A stretch of DNA of 64,000 nt. Origin: Fen-1362 sp049516395 (GTDB lineage Bacteria > Planctomycetota > Phycisphaerae > Sedimentisphaerales > Anaerobacaceae). The notes below the pieces were generated by a model. The model did not search any database, had not been told where the DNA came from, and worked only from the letters and a program-made list of their open reading frames with translations. The DNA is taken from contig JBEKTD010000002.1 of NCBI GenBank assembly GCA_049516395.1, forward strand, positions 62,001 through 126,000, given 5' to 3'. Every line of letters starts with the position of its first letter. Position 1 is the stretch's first letter. Of the stretch, positions 54,828-63,290 are shown piece after piece. Made by a program: the position numbers and the translations under genes.

Positions 54828-56216
54828 TTACCATTTTCCGGTTTTTTTTGCTTCTGCCTTGGGGAAGTTTTTCAAGGGAGCGGTAAATTTTTTAAGGTCT
54901 TCTTCGGGCAGTTCATAATCGGTTAGTTTTCCGGACAAAAAGGCGTCATAGCCGGAGAGGTCCATAAGGCCGTGTCCGCTGTAGCTGAACAGGATGACCT
55001 TTTCTTTGCCTTCTTCTCTGGCTTTAATGGCCTCGTCGATGGTAGCCGCGATAGCGTGGCTGGTTTCCGGTGCGCAGATAAACCCTTCGGTTTTCGCCCA
55101 GGTAAGCGCCGCCTGGTAACACTTGGTCTGTGGATATGCCTTTGGTTCAAGCAATCCTTCGACTGTGGCCTGACTGACGAGAGGTGCCATACCGTGATAA
55201 CGAAGACCGCCGGCGTGAATCGGGGCGGGGATAAAGGTATGGCCTATTGTGAACATCGCAAGCAATGGCGTAGTTCCTGCCGTGTCGCCGAAATCGTATG
55301 AGAAAGGCCCGCGAGTCAGGGATGGGCAGGAGGTTGGTTCGATGGGCATAATTTTGATATTTGCGCCGTTGATTTTGTCGGTGACGAACGGGAATGAAAG
55401 ACCCGCGAAGTTGCTTCCGCCGCCAGCGCAGCCGATGACGATATCGACTTTCTTTTCGCCGGCGGTTTTTAGCTGCTCTTTGGCTTCGAGGCCGATGATT
55501 GTCTGATGGAGCAGAACGTGGTTTAAGACACTTCCAAGTGAATAGCGGGTTTTTCCCGTTTTATCTGTGACTGTTTGCTCGACTGCCTCGCTGATGGCGA
55601 TACCGAGTGAGCCGGGGGTGTTTGGCATCTCCGCGAGGATTTTTCTGCCGGCGTTTGTTTCGTTGCTCGGGCTTGCGACGCAATTTGCGCCCCAGACCTG
55701 CATCATAAGTTTCCTGAAGGGTTTCTGGTCGAAGCTGATACGAACCATAAAGACCTTGCATTCGAGACCAATCAACTGGCAGGCAAAGGCGAGTGCGCTG
55801 CCCCATTGTCCTGCGCCTGTTTCGGTGATGAGTCGTTTGATGCCGAACTGCTTGTTATACCAGGCCTGTGGGACAGCGGTATTTGGCTTATGGCTGCCCG
55901 GGGGGCTGGTGCTCTCGTCTTTGTAGTATATGCGGGCGGGGGTCTTCAGGAACCTTTCGAGGTAAACGGCCCTTCGCAGCGGTGCTGGCCGCCACCTGTA
56001 GAGAATATCGAGGATTTCCTCGGGGATATCAATCCAGCGTTTTGTGCTGACTTCCTGCTCGATGAGGTTCATCGGGAAGACCGGCGCCAGCATTTCGGGG
56101 CCGATGGGTTTTCCATCGGGTCCCAGCGGCGGCAGCGGCGGGGTGGGCAGGTCGGCGGCGAGGTTGTACCATTTGCGGGGTATGTCTTTTTCTTTCAGAT
56201 GAATCTTGATTTCCAT
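54828..56216 (-). CDS. trpB: TrpB2-type tryptophan synthase beta-like enzyme
   Basis: 462 residues, longer than classic TrpB (about 400). PLP lysine is in PPGSHKPNTAVPQAWY; the substrate and PLP motif ETGAGQWGSALAFACQLIG has the GAGQWG typical of the TrpB2 branch; CAGGGSNFAGLSF is the glycine-rich phosphate loop. The N-terminus with LPTPPLPPLGPDGKPIGPEM and the MNLIEQEVSTKRWIDIPEEI segment are TrpB2 hallmarks. Without a neighbouring trpA it may condense indole and serine on its own. Ends near the outer-membrane gene, facing the same way. Confidence 0.9.
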   Translation of the reverse strand: MEIKIHLKEKDIPRKWYNLAADLPTPPLPPLGPDGKPIGPEMLAPVFPMNLIEQEVSTKRWIDIPEEILDILYRWRPAPLRRAVYLERFLKTPARIYYKDESTSPPGSHKPNTAVPQAWYNKQFGIKRLITETGAGQWGSALAFACQLIGLECKVFMVRISFDQKPFRKLMMQVWGANCVASPSNETNAGRKILAEMPNTPGSLGIAISEAVEQTVTDKTGKTRYSLGSVLNHVLLHQTIIGLEAKEQLKTAGEKKVDIVIGCAGGGSNFAGLSFPFVTDKINGANIKIMPIEPTSCPSLTRGPFSYDFGDTAGTTPLLAMFTIGHTFIPAPIHAGGLRYHGMAPLVSQATVEGLLEPKAYPQTKCYQAALTWAKTEGFICAPETSHAIAATIDEAIKAREEGKEKVILFSYSGHGLMDLSGYDAFLSGKLTDYELPEEDLKKFTAPLKNFPKAEAKKTGKW

Positions 56217-56393
56217 TTTTTTATCTCCAAGTCAGACTGCGGTTACGTTTATTAATACTGGTAAGGCCTTTATTGCTAAAATATTAGGGCGTATCTGTCA
56301 AGAGAATTTATTCGGGATTTTTATGACGCGTTTGGGTGTAGATAATGAATATAGCTTCGACAGGTATGTGGCAGAACCTTATAATATAGCTCA

Positions 56394-57785
56394 ATGAGTG
56401 CTGGCAGGGATGACAAGACGTTGTTTGGCAAATCTGAGCAGGCGAGGATGTCGGCTGCTGCGCCGTTGGCGGTTCGGATGAGGCCCAGAACTCTCGATGA
56501 GTTCGCAGGGCAACAGCATTTTATCGGCGAAGGGAAACTGCTACGGAGGATATTAGAAGCCGATGCCTTGAGCAGCTTGATATTTTACGGGCCGCCGGGG
56601 GTAGGAAAGACGTCGCTGGCAATGGTGATTGCCAACCAGACGAAGGCGGAATTTCGATACATAAGCGCACCTGCGGCGAGCGTAAAGGATATTCGCGACG
56701 TGATAGCCGAGGCGAAGGACCGATTAGCATCCTCCAGCAAACGAACCGTCTTGTTTATCGACGAAATACACCGTTTCAACAGGGCACAGCAGGACGTGCT
56801 TTTGGATGATGTGGAATCGGGGATAGTAATATTCATCGGGGCGACGACGGAAAACCCGTTTTTCGCGGTAAATTCACCATTGATAAGCAGAAGCACGGTG
56901 TTTTATTTTGAGCCATTGAGTGAAGATGACATTGTCGGATTATTGAAGCGGGCGATTGCAGATAAAGAGCGAGGGCTTGGCAAATACGATATTGAAGCGG
57001 AAGATAAGGCCTTGAAATATCTTGCGGCTGTATGCGATGGCGATGCGAGAAAGGCGTTGACCGCCCTGGAAGTCGGGATTTTGTCGCAGAAGACAGTTAA
57101 AAAGATTAAATTCGATTTTCAGACGGCAAAGGACTCGATTCAGGGCAAGACAATCGATTATGACCAGACGGGTGATACGCATTACGATTTGGCGAGCGCG
57201 TTTCAGAAGAGTATGCGTGGAAGCGACCCCGATGCGACGGTTTACTGGCTCGCCAGAATGATTGCTGGCGGGGAGGACGTGAGGTTTATCGCCAGAAGAA
57301 TTGCGGTTTGTGCCGCGGAGGACGTAGGCAATGCGGACCCGATAGCGACTGTTTTAGCGGCGTCGGCGTTTCAGATTAGCGAGTTTGTGGGGCTCCCTGA
57401 GGCGCAATTGGCGCTGGCACAGGCGGCGATTTATGTGGCTTGTGCGCCAAAGTCGAACGCCTCGTCGTCGGCAATTGGCAGCGCGATTGGCGATGTTCAA
57501 AATGAGAAAACCGTGGCGGTTCCGAAGCATTTGAAGGACAGCCATTATGCTGCGGCGAAAAAGATGGGTTTCGGGGCGGAATACAAGTATCCGCACAGTT
57601 TTGAGGGCGGATTTGTGGTGCAGGAATATTTACCAGGAGATATAAGGAAAAAATACTACAGACCAACAGACAGAGGATACGAAAAAAATATACGGGGTTA
57701 TTTACAAAAGCTCGAAATACTGATAAAAGATAGTAAGGCCAAAAGGATTGAAAGTAGCGGCCAAGCGGAGCAGGGTAACGGTTGA
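56394..57785 (+). CDS. rarA: Replication-associated recombination protein A (RarA/MgsA)
   Basis: 463 residues. AAA+ ATPase at stalled replication forks, related to WRNIP1 and RFC clamp loaders. MRPRTLDEFAGQQHFIGEGK, Walker A FYGPPGVGKTSLAMVIANQ (66-73), Walker B and sensor motif LFIDEIHRFNRAQQDVLLDD, IFIGATTENPFFAVN. The C-terminal domain has the KHLKDSHYAAAKKMGFGAEY and YPHSFEGGFVVQEYLP elements of the family. The stop is followed by ATG of the next gene without a gap (TGAATG). Confidence 0.92.
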   Translation: MSAGRDDKTLFGKSEQARMSAAAPLAVRMRPRTLDEFAGQQHFIGEGKLLRRILEADALSSLIFYGPPGVGKTSLAMVIANQTKAEFRYISAPAASVKDIRDVIAEAKDRLASSSKRTVLFIDEIHRFNRAQQDVLLDDVESGIVIFIGATTENPFFAVNSPLISRSTVFYFEPLSEDDIVGLLKRAIADKERGLGKYDIEAEDKALKYLAAVCDGDARKALTALEVGILSQKTVKKIKFDFQTAKDSIQGKTIDYDQTGDTHYDLASAFQKSMRGSDPDATVYWLARMIAGGEDVRFIARRIAVCAAEDVGNADPIATVLAASAFQISEFVGLPEAQLALAQAAIYVACAPKSNASSSAIGSAIGDVQNEKTVAVPKHLKDSHYAAAKKMGFGAEYKYPHSFEGGFVVQEYLPGDIRKKYYRPTDRGYEKNIRGYLQKLEILIKDSKAKRIESSGQAEQGNG

Positions 57786-58418
57786 ATGGAGTACCGTATG
57801 GACAAGGCGCAGTTACGGCTGGAGTTGCAAAAGTGTCTGGCCGGGATATCGGCTGAGCAGCGGAAGGAAAAAAGCCAGCGGGCGTGTCGAAAGCTGATTG
57901 CGACGCCTGAATTTCAAAATGCTTCCACGGTGATGATGTATCTGTCACTTCCTCATGAGATTGATACGTCAGAGGCGATACTTTCCGCGTGGCAGATGGG
58001 TAAGACCGTGGTTGTGCCGAAGGTGTCGTGGCAGCAAAGGCATATGATACCCGTGCAGATAAACTCATTGGAGACGGGTTTTTCGGAAGAGGTCGGTGGG
58101 TTGCGAAATCCGACAACCGGTGCGCCTGTGCCGTTTGAAGATATTCATCTGGTGGTTGCGCCGGGTCTGGGGTTTGACAGGAAGGGCAATCGGCTTGGGC
58201 GCGGCGGGTCTTATTACGACAGGTTTTTCTCCAACAAAGATTTGAAGGCGATGAAATGCGGCTTTGCGTTCGCCGAGCAGGTGAAAGAAACGGTGCCGGT
58301 TACAGAGTATGATGTGCCGGTTGATATGCTGGTTAGCGATGAGGAAGTTTTGTATTTTGGCAAAGATAAGCCCGTAGCGGGCGCAAAAATAAAAAAGGCA
58401 GGAATGAGCAGTAAATAA
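57786..58418 (+). CDS. 5-formyltetrahydrofolate cyclo-ligase
   Basis: 210 residues from ATG 57786 (MEYRMDK...; a second ATG 57798 is possible). Converts 5-formyl-THF to 5,10-methenyl-THF with ATP. Signature motifs: MMYLSLPHEIDTSEAILSAW, VVPKVSWQQRHMIPVQI, DIHLVVAPGLGFDRKGNRLG and RLGRGGSYYDRFF, which holds the ATP/Mg site. Length is normal for the family. Directly adjoins rarA, and the L,D-transpeptidase gene starts 11 bases after it. The tail AKIKKAGMSSK is slightly longer than usual. Confidence 0.9.
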   Translation: MEYRMDKAQLRLELQKCLAGISAEQRKEKSQRACRKLIATPEFQNASTVMMYLSLPHEIDTSEAILSAWQMGKTVVVPKVSWQQRHMIPVQINSLETGFSEEVGGLRNPTTGAPVPFEDIHLVVAPGLGFDRKGNRLGRGGSYYDRFFSNKDLKAMKCGFAFAEQVKETVPVTEYDVPVDMLVSDEEVLYFGKDKPVAGAKIKKAGMSSK

Positions 58419-58429
58419 AGGAGATTGAA

Positions 58430-59404
58430 ATGGCTGTTAATCCGGGTGGTTATGGAGAGCATCGTTCGGCTCAGGTTCGCAGAGTTCTGTATATATCGAT
58501 AATTGTGATTGTGGTGGCCGTGGTCGCAATAGCGGGATTTATTCTTAAGCGCAGCCGGGGCGGCTCGCAGGAGGTTGCGCCGGAGCCACAGGCGAATATG
58601 ACTGAGCCGAATGTGGCGGCACCGGTTGCGATGGACGCCAACGGCTCGGTTGTATCGGCTCAGATTGCGCAGGCGGTGGAGCTGCTGAATCAGCCGACAC
58701 CTAAAATTATCGAGGCGAGAGACCGGCTTAATGAGCTTTTGCCCCTGGCACAGGGACAGGAACTTTTGTTTATCAAGGGCAAACTCGCGGAGCTGTCGGA
58801 CAAGTGGCTGTTCGGCAAGCTTGTTTACCCGGAGGACAAATTGACGGCCAGTTACAAGGTTGCCCCGGGCGATATGCTTTCGACAATCGGAAAGAAGCAC
58901 AATGTGCCCTATGAAATTTTGATGCAGATAAATAATATGGCCAAGCCGGAAGCGCTTCAGGCGGGCGTTGCAATAAAAGTAATAAACGGGCCGTTCCACG
59001 CGAGGGTCTATCGCTCGACGTTTACGATGGATTTGTACCTGCAGAACACTTACGTGAAGAGTTTCTCCGTCGGGCTTGGTAAGCAGGGTATGGAGACGCC
59101 GACGGGGCGATGGCGTGCGAAAGAGGGCGGCAAACTGATACAGCCGATTTGGACGGACCCTGTTACCGGCAAGACGTATCATCCTGAAGACCCGGATTAT
59201 CCGCTTGGTTCACGGTGGATAGCGCTTGAGGGAATTGAGGGTAATGCGGTGGGTAAAAAGGGTTTTGCGATTCACGGCACGAAGAACCCTGAGCAAATCG
59301 GGACGCCCGGTTCACAGGGTTGTATCCGGCTGCACAACGGCGACGCGATTTTAGTGTATAACCTTATGGTGCCGGGGCAGTCGCTGGTGGACGTGGTAGA
59401 TTAA
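58430..59404 (+). CDS. L,D-transpeptidase with LysM domain
   Basis: 324 residues. Signal anchor ISIIVIVVAVVAIAGFIL, a low-complexity linker rich in A/P/E, LysM domain around YKVAPGDMLSTIGKKHNVPY and INNMAKPEALQAGVAIKVIN (about 145-190), then the YkuD catalytic domain with FAIHGTKNPEQ and GSQGCIRLHN (HGT and SxGCIR; catalytic Cys about 302). Such enzymes form 3-3 cross-links in peptidoglycan or attach proteins to it, so a peptidoglycan wall is indicated. GGAGATTGAAATG at the start gives a good ribosome binding site. Downstream lies a heptamer inverted repeat. Confidence 0.88.
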   Translation: MAVNPGGYGEHRSAQVRRVLYISIIVIVVAVVAIAGFILKRSRGGSQEVAPEPQANMTEPNVAAPVAMDANGSVVSAQIAQAVELLNQPTPKIIEARDRLNELLPLAQGQELLFIKGKLAELSDKWLFGKLVYPEDKLTASYKVAPGDMLSTIGKKHNVPYEILMQINNMAKPEALQAGVAIKVINGPFHARVYRSTFTMDLYLQNTYVKSFSVGLGKQGMETPTGRWRAKEGGKLIQPIWTDPVTGKTYHPEDPDYPLGSRWIALEGIEGNAVGKKGFAIHGTKNPEQIGTPGSQGCIRLHNGDAILVYNLMVPGQSLVDVVD

Positions 59405-59481
59405 TAGTTTTTAGTTTTTGGTTTTGAGTTTTAAGTTGAGTGAAACTGCCAAAAACTCAACACTGAACACTTAAAACTGAA
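59405..59481. repeat. Heptamer tract in two opposite arms
   Basis: Units TAGTTTT, TAGTTTT, TGGTTTT, GAGTTTT, AAGTTGA (59405-59439), then after a 14-base loop the complementary-type units AACTCAA, CACTGAA, CACTTAA, AACTGAA (59454-59481). The two arms are reverse complements of one class and could form a long hairpin, perhaps ending L,D-transpeptidase transcription. Confidence 0.7.
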
Positions 59482-59508
59482 AAATGCGGTTAGAAGGAAG
59501 CCGGTGTT

Positions 59509-60495
59509 GTGAGCCAGGGAACGGTAAAAAACCATCGGAGGATAAAGTTATACGCACTGGGGGTGTCTGTTTTTGCGCATATCGTGGCGTTGTCGGTTTT
59601 CGCGGCGGTAAAAATTTCGCAGTCGGCTCCTGTGCCGCTGCAAACGACAACGATCGTGAGCATCGGTCAGGCAGCCAAGCTCGCTGACAGGCAGGCGGTT
59701 ACGCCCAAACCAAAGGTTATTCCCGTCGATAGTAAACCATTCGATTCTTCCGGTTCGCTCAAGGCGGACATCATTCAGGGCAGGCCGATAGTTAAAGCAG
59801 ACGGAAAAGGAACATACGCGAATGTTCGGCCTGTATTTGACGCGCCGAAAGAGGATTATCAGCGGCAGGCAGAAGAAGTAAAGCAGCCGATTGAGGTATC
59901 GACTGCGATCGGCAGCGGGGAATCAGCGGCAAATATAGAATTTTTCGACAGCCCGGCGCAGGGCAGGAGGATTTGTTACGTCGTTGATTGCTCGGGGAGT
60001 ATGCGGGGATTGTGGAATCGCGTGCGGGAAGAGCTTATTGATTCGATAGAGAAGCTGCCGCAGGATTATTATTTCTGCGTGATTGTTTTCGGCGGGGGGA
60101 GCATCCTGGAAACGGGCGGTGGGAAAATGGTGCGGGCTGCCGAGCAGGCGAAACAAGAAGCATACGAATTTATCGCGGCAGTTGGGCCGAGAGGGGCGAC
60201 AAACGCGGAAGATGCGCTGGAACGAGCGATTATGATTAAGGACAGGACTGGCGTCGGGGCCTCGGCGATATATTTTCTTACGGATGGTTTTGAATTGAGC
60301 GAGCAGGATGGTTCGCGTTTTGCGCACAAGGTCGCTACAATACACAGAAGTTTTGCGCCAAAGACGCAGATAAACACGATTGGTTTCTGGTGCACCGAGC
60401 AGGACGGCAAAGTGCTTGAGACGATAGCGAAGGAAAGCGGCGGGAAATTCGTGATGGTCGGCAATACAGGCGAACAGAAGGACGGTGACAATTGA
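59509..60495 (+). CDS. TonB-like-anchored VWA domain protein
   Basis: 328 residues from GTG 59509. Positively charged start, then one membrane helix (LYALGVSVFAHIVALSVFAA) in the manner of TonB and TolA. A Pro/Lys/Ala-rich linker (about 50-140) precedes the VWA domain: the MIDAS motif is VVDCSGSMRGLW (about 160), followed by VIVFGGGSILETG and AIYFLTDGFELSEQDGS, a second metal-binding Asp. The final QINTIGFWCTEQDGKVLETI is a strand-helix of the fold. Next come ExbB and ExbD genes on the same strand, so this protein stands where TonB would and may carry force to an unknown target. Confidence 0.82.
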   Translation: MSQGTVKNHRRIKLYALGVSVFAHIVALSVFAAVKISQSAPVPLQTTTIVSIGQAAKLADRQAVTPKPKVIPVDSKPFDSSGSLKADIIQGRPIVKADGKGTYANVRPVFDAPKEDYQRQAEEVKQPIEVSTAIGSGESAANIEFFDSPAQGRRICYVVDCSGSMRGLWNRVREELIDSIEKLPQDYYFCVIVFGGGSILETGGGKMVRAAEQAKQEAYEFIAAVGPRGATNAEDALERAIMIKDRTGVGASAIYFLTDGFELSEQDGSRFAHKVATIHRSFAPKTQINTIGFWCTEQDGKVLETIAKESGGKFVMVGNTGEQKDGDN

Positions 60496-60510
60496 GGCGG
60501 GGATGCGGTA

Positions 60511-61359
60511 ATGAATAAAGGAATTTTATTAAAGCTGTTTTTTATGGCTGCAGCTCTTGTTGTGGTTGTGATGATACTGATAACGGCTGCGAGGACGGAT
60601 TTCAACGGCGCGGCAGCAAGAATGGCTATGCCTAAAACGTATTTCGAGCAGTTTTTTTTGGCAGGCGGACCGGTCGTATGGTTTGTTCTTTTGCCGATGT
60701 CGATGGTTACGGTTTATCTGGCGACGGAGTATTGTTTTGTCATTCGCCGGAAAAGACTTTTGCCGGACGATATTTGCGGAACCATTGCCGATATTACGCG
60801 TCAGGCGGGCTTGGCTCAACTGCCGGGGCGGCTCGCGGAAAAGAGCGATTTTATCAGCGTTGCTGTTAGTGGCGCGGTTAGCAGATGCGGCGGCGATTTG
60901 AGTCGAATGCGGAGTATGGTTATCGAATCGCTCCAGGAGCAGGCACTTGCGCTTTTACGCAGAATCGAGTGGATGAACATCATGGGCAATGTTTCGCCTA
61001 TGGTGGGTTTGTTCGGAACGGTCCTTGGGATAATCAAGATGTTTAACGCGATGGCAGCGGTCGGCGGACAGCCGCATCCCTCGCAATTGGCGGGCGGCAT
61101 TTCAATCGCGCTTGTAACAACATTATGGGGGCTGATGATTGCTATACCGGCGTTGACCATTCACGGCGTTTTCCAGAATCGAATCGAAATGCTCGCCAGC
61201 GAGTCGGCTGAGCAGGCGGAAAAAACCCTTTCGCAAATAGCTTATACTTTAAGAGAGCAAAAGCGAACAGAGCAGACCAAATCGGGTCCGGGGCAGCCAA
61301 TTACTGAAATTCCGCCAAAATCGGGCGGGACAATTCGGACATCGACGCTGTCGTCATAA
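60511..61359 (+). CDS. exbB: MotA/TolQ/ExbB proton-channel family protein
   Basis: 282 residues. A signal-anchor helix (LKLFFMAAALVVVVMILITA) precedes the family core: FFLAGGPVVWFVLLPMSMVT, then the cytoplasmic helix RRIEWMNIMGNVSPMVGLFGTVLGIIKMF (which has VGLFGTVLGIIKMF) and IALVTTLWGLMIAIPALTI. Such proteins use proton motive force to drive TonB/Tol systems. Gene order VWA-ExbB-ExbD; ATG 60511 follows a GGAGGCGG-like site. Distance to the preceding stop is 15 bases, to exbD 23. Confidence 0.88.
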   Translation: MNKGILLKLFFMAAALVVVVMILITAARTDFNGAAARMAMPKTYFEQFFLAGGPVVWFVLLPMSMVTVYLATEYCFVIRRKRLLPDDICGTIADITRQAGLAQLPGRLAEKSDFISVAVSGAVSRCGGDLSRMRSMVIESLQEQALALLRRIEWMNIMGNVSPMVGLFGTVLGIIKMFNAMAAVGGQPHPSQLAGGISIALVTTLWGLMIAIPALTIHGVFQNRIEMLASESAEQAEKTLSQIAYTLREQKRTEQTKSGPGQPITEIPPKSGGTIRTSTLSS

Positions 61360-61382
61360 TTTTTTCAGTACGGAAAGCATTT

Positions 61383-61856
61383 ATGGCTTTTGAGGTTCCA
61401 AAAAAATACCGCGGCACGGTTCAGACGCTAAACGTGATACCGTTCGTGGATGTTTTATTTCAGCTTATCATATTCTTCGCGCTGGCCTGCCAGCTTATCG
61501 CGACGGAGAATCTACAGGTTTATGTCCCCGACAACTGCAATTTCGCCAGTTCCGATGACCAGCGTGAGGCGCAGATTACTACTGTTACGGTTATGAAAGA
61601 CCAGCGGGGCAAAAGCAGTTTTGCGGTAGGTTCTCAGAAAGTTACGTTGTCGAATTATGACCAAATGGCGGAGAAAGTCGCCGAATTATTGGATGCCCGG
61701 CTCAAAGACCTGCCTGCCAACAGCAGGGTCGTTACGCTGCGGATTGATAAGGATATTCCATACGCCGAGGCCCAGTATGCCCTAGCCGCGGTTGCCAAAA
61801 GCACCGCAACCGACATTCGCTTGGCGGCGACAAAAGATTTCTCCGTTGCCAGATAG
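61383..61856 (+). CDS. exbD: ExbD/TolR family protein
   Basis: 157 residues. N-terminal helix LNVIPFVDVLFQLIIFFALA with the conserved Asp of the ExbD proton channel (VIPFVDV), then a periplasmic alpha-beta domain with LRIDKDIPYAEAQYALAAVA. Only a short cytoplasmic N-terminus. With ExbB it forms the energy-coupling stator; the VWA protein would be the coupled output. Convergent with clpX, with 19 bases between stops. Confidence 0.88.
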   Translation: MAFEVPKKYRGTVQTLNVIPFVDVLFQLIIFFALACQLIATENLQVYVPDNCNFASSDDQREAQITTVTVMKDQRGKSSFAVGSQKVTLSNYDQMAEKVAELLDARLKDLPANSRVVTLRIDKDIPYAEAQYALAAVAKSTATDIRLAATKDFSVAR

Positions 61857-61875
61857 CTGACGTTAGAATCCAAAT

Positions 61876-63150
61876 TTACGCAGATTCTTTTTTTGCGGGG
61901 AGTTGTCTTGCCGCGGAGAGAGGCTCTATCCCTTCGACAATGTCCTTTGTAATGACGTATTTAGCCGGCTTTGGCTCTTCAGGCAGTTGATACATCAAAT
62001 CAGTCATCAGCGTTTCAGCAAGCGAACGCAGCGCGCGGGCGCCGGTGGCGTGCTTGAGGGCCTGTTTGGCGAGTGCGTGCAGGGCGTCTTCGGTAAACTG
62101 CAATTCGGCGTTTTCCATCTCGAAGAATTTCTGATACTGCCTGATGAGCGCATTTTTGGGTTTTGTCAGGATATCGATAAGGGCGCTTTCATTGAGAGGC
62201 GCAAGGACCGTGATAACGGGCACTCGCCCGACAAATTCGGGAATCATTCCGAATTCGATAACATCTTCGGGTATGACCTGTTCGAGAACATTGGTCAGCT
62301 CGGCCTGCTCATCGGGCAGCTGCGACATTTCCGAACCAAAGCCAATCATCTTTTTGCCTAAGCGTTTTTTGATTATGTTGTCGAGACCGACGAACGTGCC
62401 GCCGCAGATAAAGAGAATGTGCGAGGTGTCCATCTGGATATAGGATTGTTCGGGATGTTTTCTGCCTCCCTGGGGCGGGATATTGGCTATTGTGCCTTCG
62501 AGCATTTTCAACAGGGCCTGCTGGACGCCTTCACCGGAGACGTCTCGTGTGATTGAGATATTCTGGTTGGTCTTGCCTATTTTGTCGATTTCATCGACAT
62601 ATACGATACCGCGCTGTGCGGCTTCGAGGTCGAAATCGGCATTTTGTAAAAGGCGGAGGAGGAAGTTTTCGACGTCTTCGCCGACGTAACCGGCTTCGGT
62701 TACGGTGGTGGCGTCGCAGATTGCGAAGGGGACATCGAGGAATCGCGCGAGCGTCTTGGCGAGAAGCGTTTTGCCTGAGCCGGTGGGGCCGATGAGCAGG
62801 ACGTTGGATTTATCGACTTCGACTTCGCTGTCTTTGCTGTCAACGTGAAGCAGGCGTTTGTAGTGATTATGCACTGCGACGGCGAGATATTTTTTGGCAT
62901 GCTCCTGGCCTATTACGTACTGGTCGAGGTATTCTTTTATGCTTCTGGGGTTCGGCAGTTTTTTGCTGCCAAAGGACGACCGGCTGGCCTGCTTTTTGTT
63001 TTGCCTGATGATGTCGCCGCAAAGTCCGACACAATCGGGGCAGATATAGACCTTGTTCGGGCCTTCGATGAAGGTGTCCTGCTGGGTGCTTGCCCTGCCG
63101 CAGAAGCTGCATACGGCCCTTGGCTTATTGATATCGCTTTGTTTTGCCAT
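61876..63150 (-). CDS. clpX: ATP-dependent Clp protease ATP-binding subunit ClpX
   Basis: 424 residues. N-terminal zinc-binding domain: C14, C17, C37, C40 (RAVCSFCGRA...YICPDCVGLC). AAA+ core: LLIGPTGSGKTLLAKTLARF (Walker A), VGEDVENFLLRLLQNADFD, GIVYVDEIDKIGKTNQNISI (Walker B), and LLKMLEGTIANIPPQGGRKH with the arginine-finger motifs of ClpX. Feeds substrates to ClpP, which is not in the window. A promoter TTGCAA-17-TAGAAT is at 63261-63289 on the minus strand. Length of 424 is normal. Confidence 0.94.
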   Translation of the reverse strand: MAKQSDINKPRAVCSFCGRASTQQDTFIEGPNKVYICPDCVGLCGDIIRQNKKQASRSSFGSKKLPNPRSIKEYLDQYVIGQEHAKKYLAVAVHNHYKRLLHVDSKDSEVEVDKSNVLLIGPTGSGKTLLAKTLARFLDVPFAICDATTVTEAGYVGEDVENFLLRLLQNADFDLEAAQRGIVYVDEIDKIGKTNQNISITRDVSGEGVQQALLKMLEGTIANIPPQGGRKHPEQSYIQMDTSHILFICGGTFVGLDNIIKKRLGKKMIGFGSEMSQLPDEQAELTNVLEQVIPEDVIEFGMIPEFVGRVPVITVLAPLNESALIDILTKPKNALIRQYQKFFEMENAELQFTEDALHALAKQALKHATGARALRSLAETLMTDLMYQLPEEPKPAKYVITKDIVEGIEPLSAARQLPAKKESA

Positions 63151-63260
63151 TGGTTATTCCAAATCAGATTTAAGTTTCAGTCCGGCTATGGCTCGGCACA
63201 ATTATTACTTCTATAGCATCAGCACGGCCTTCGCCGAGACGAGTGTTGTTATAGTTATAT

Positions 63261-63289
63261 ATTCTAAATCGGCTGAAGGTTCGTTGCAA
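63261..63289 (-). promoter_or_regulatory. Sigma-70-like promoter for clpX
   Basis: On the minus strand TTGCAA (63289-63284), 17-base spacer, TAGAAT (63266-63261). The leader to ATG 63150 would be about 105 bases. The -35 overlaps the spacer right after the TPR gene stop. Confidence 0.42.
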
Positions 63290-63290
63290 C

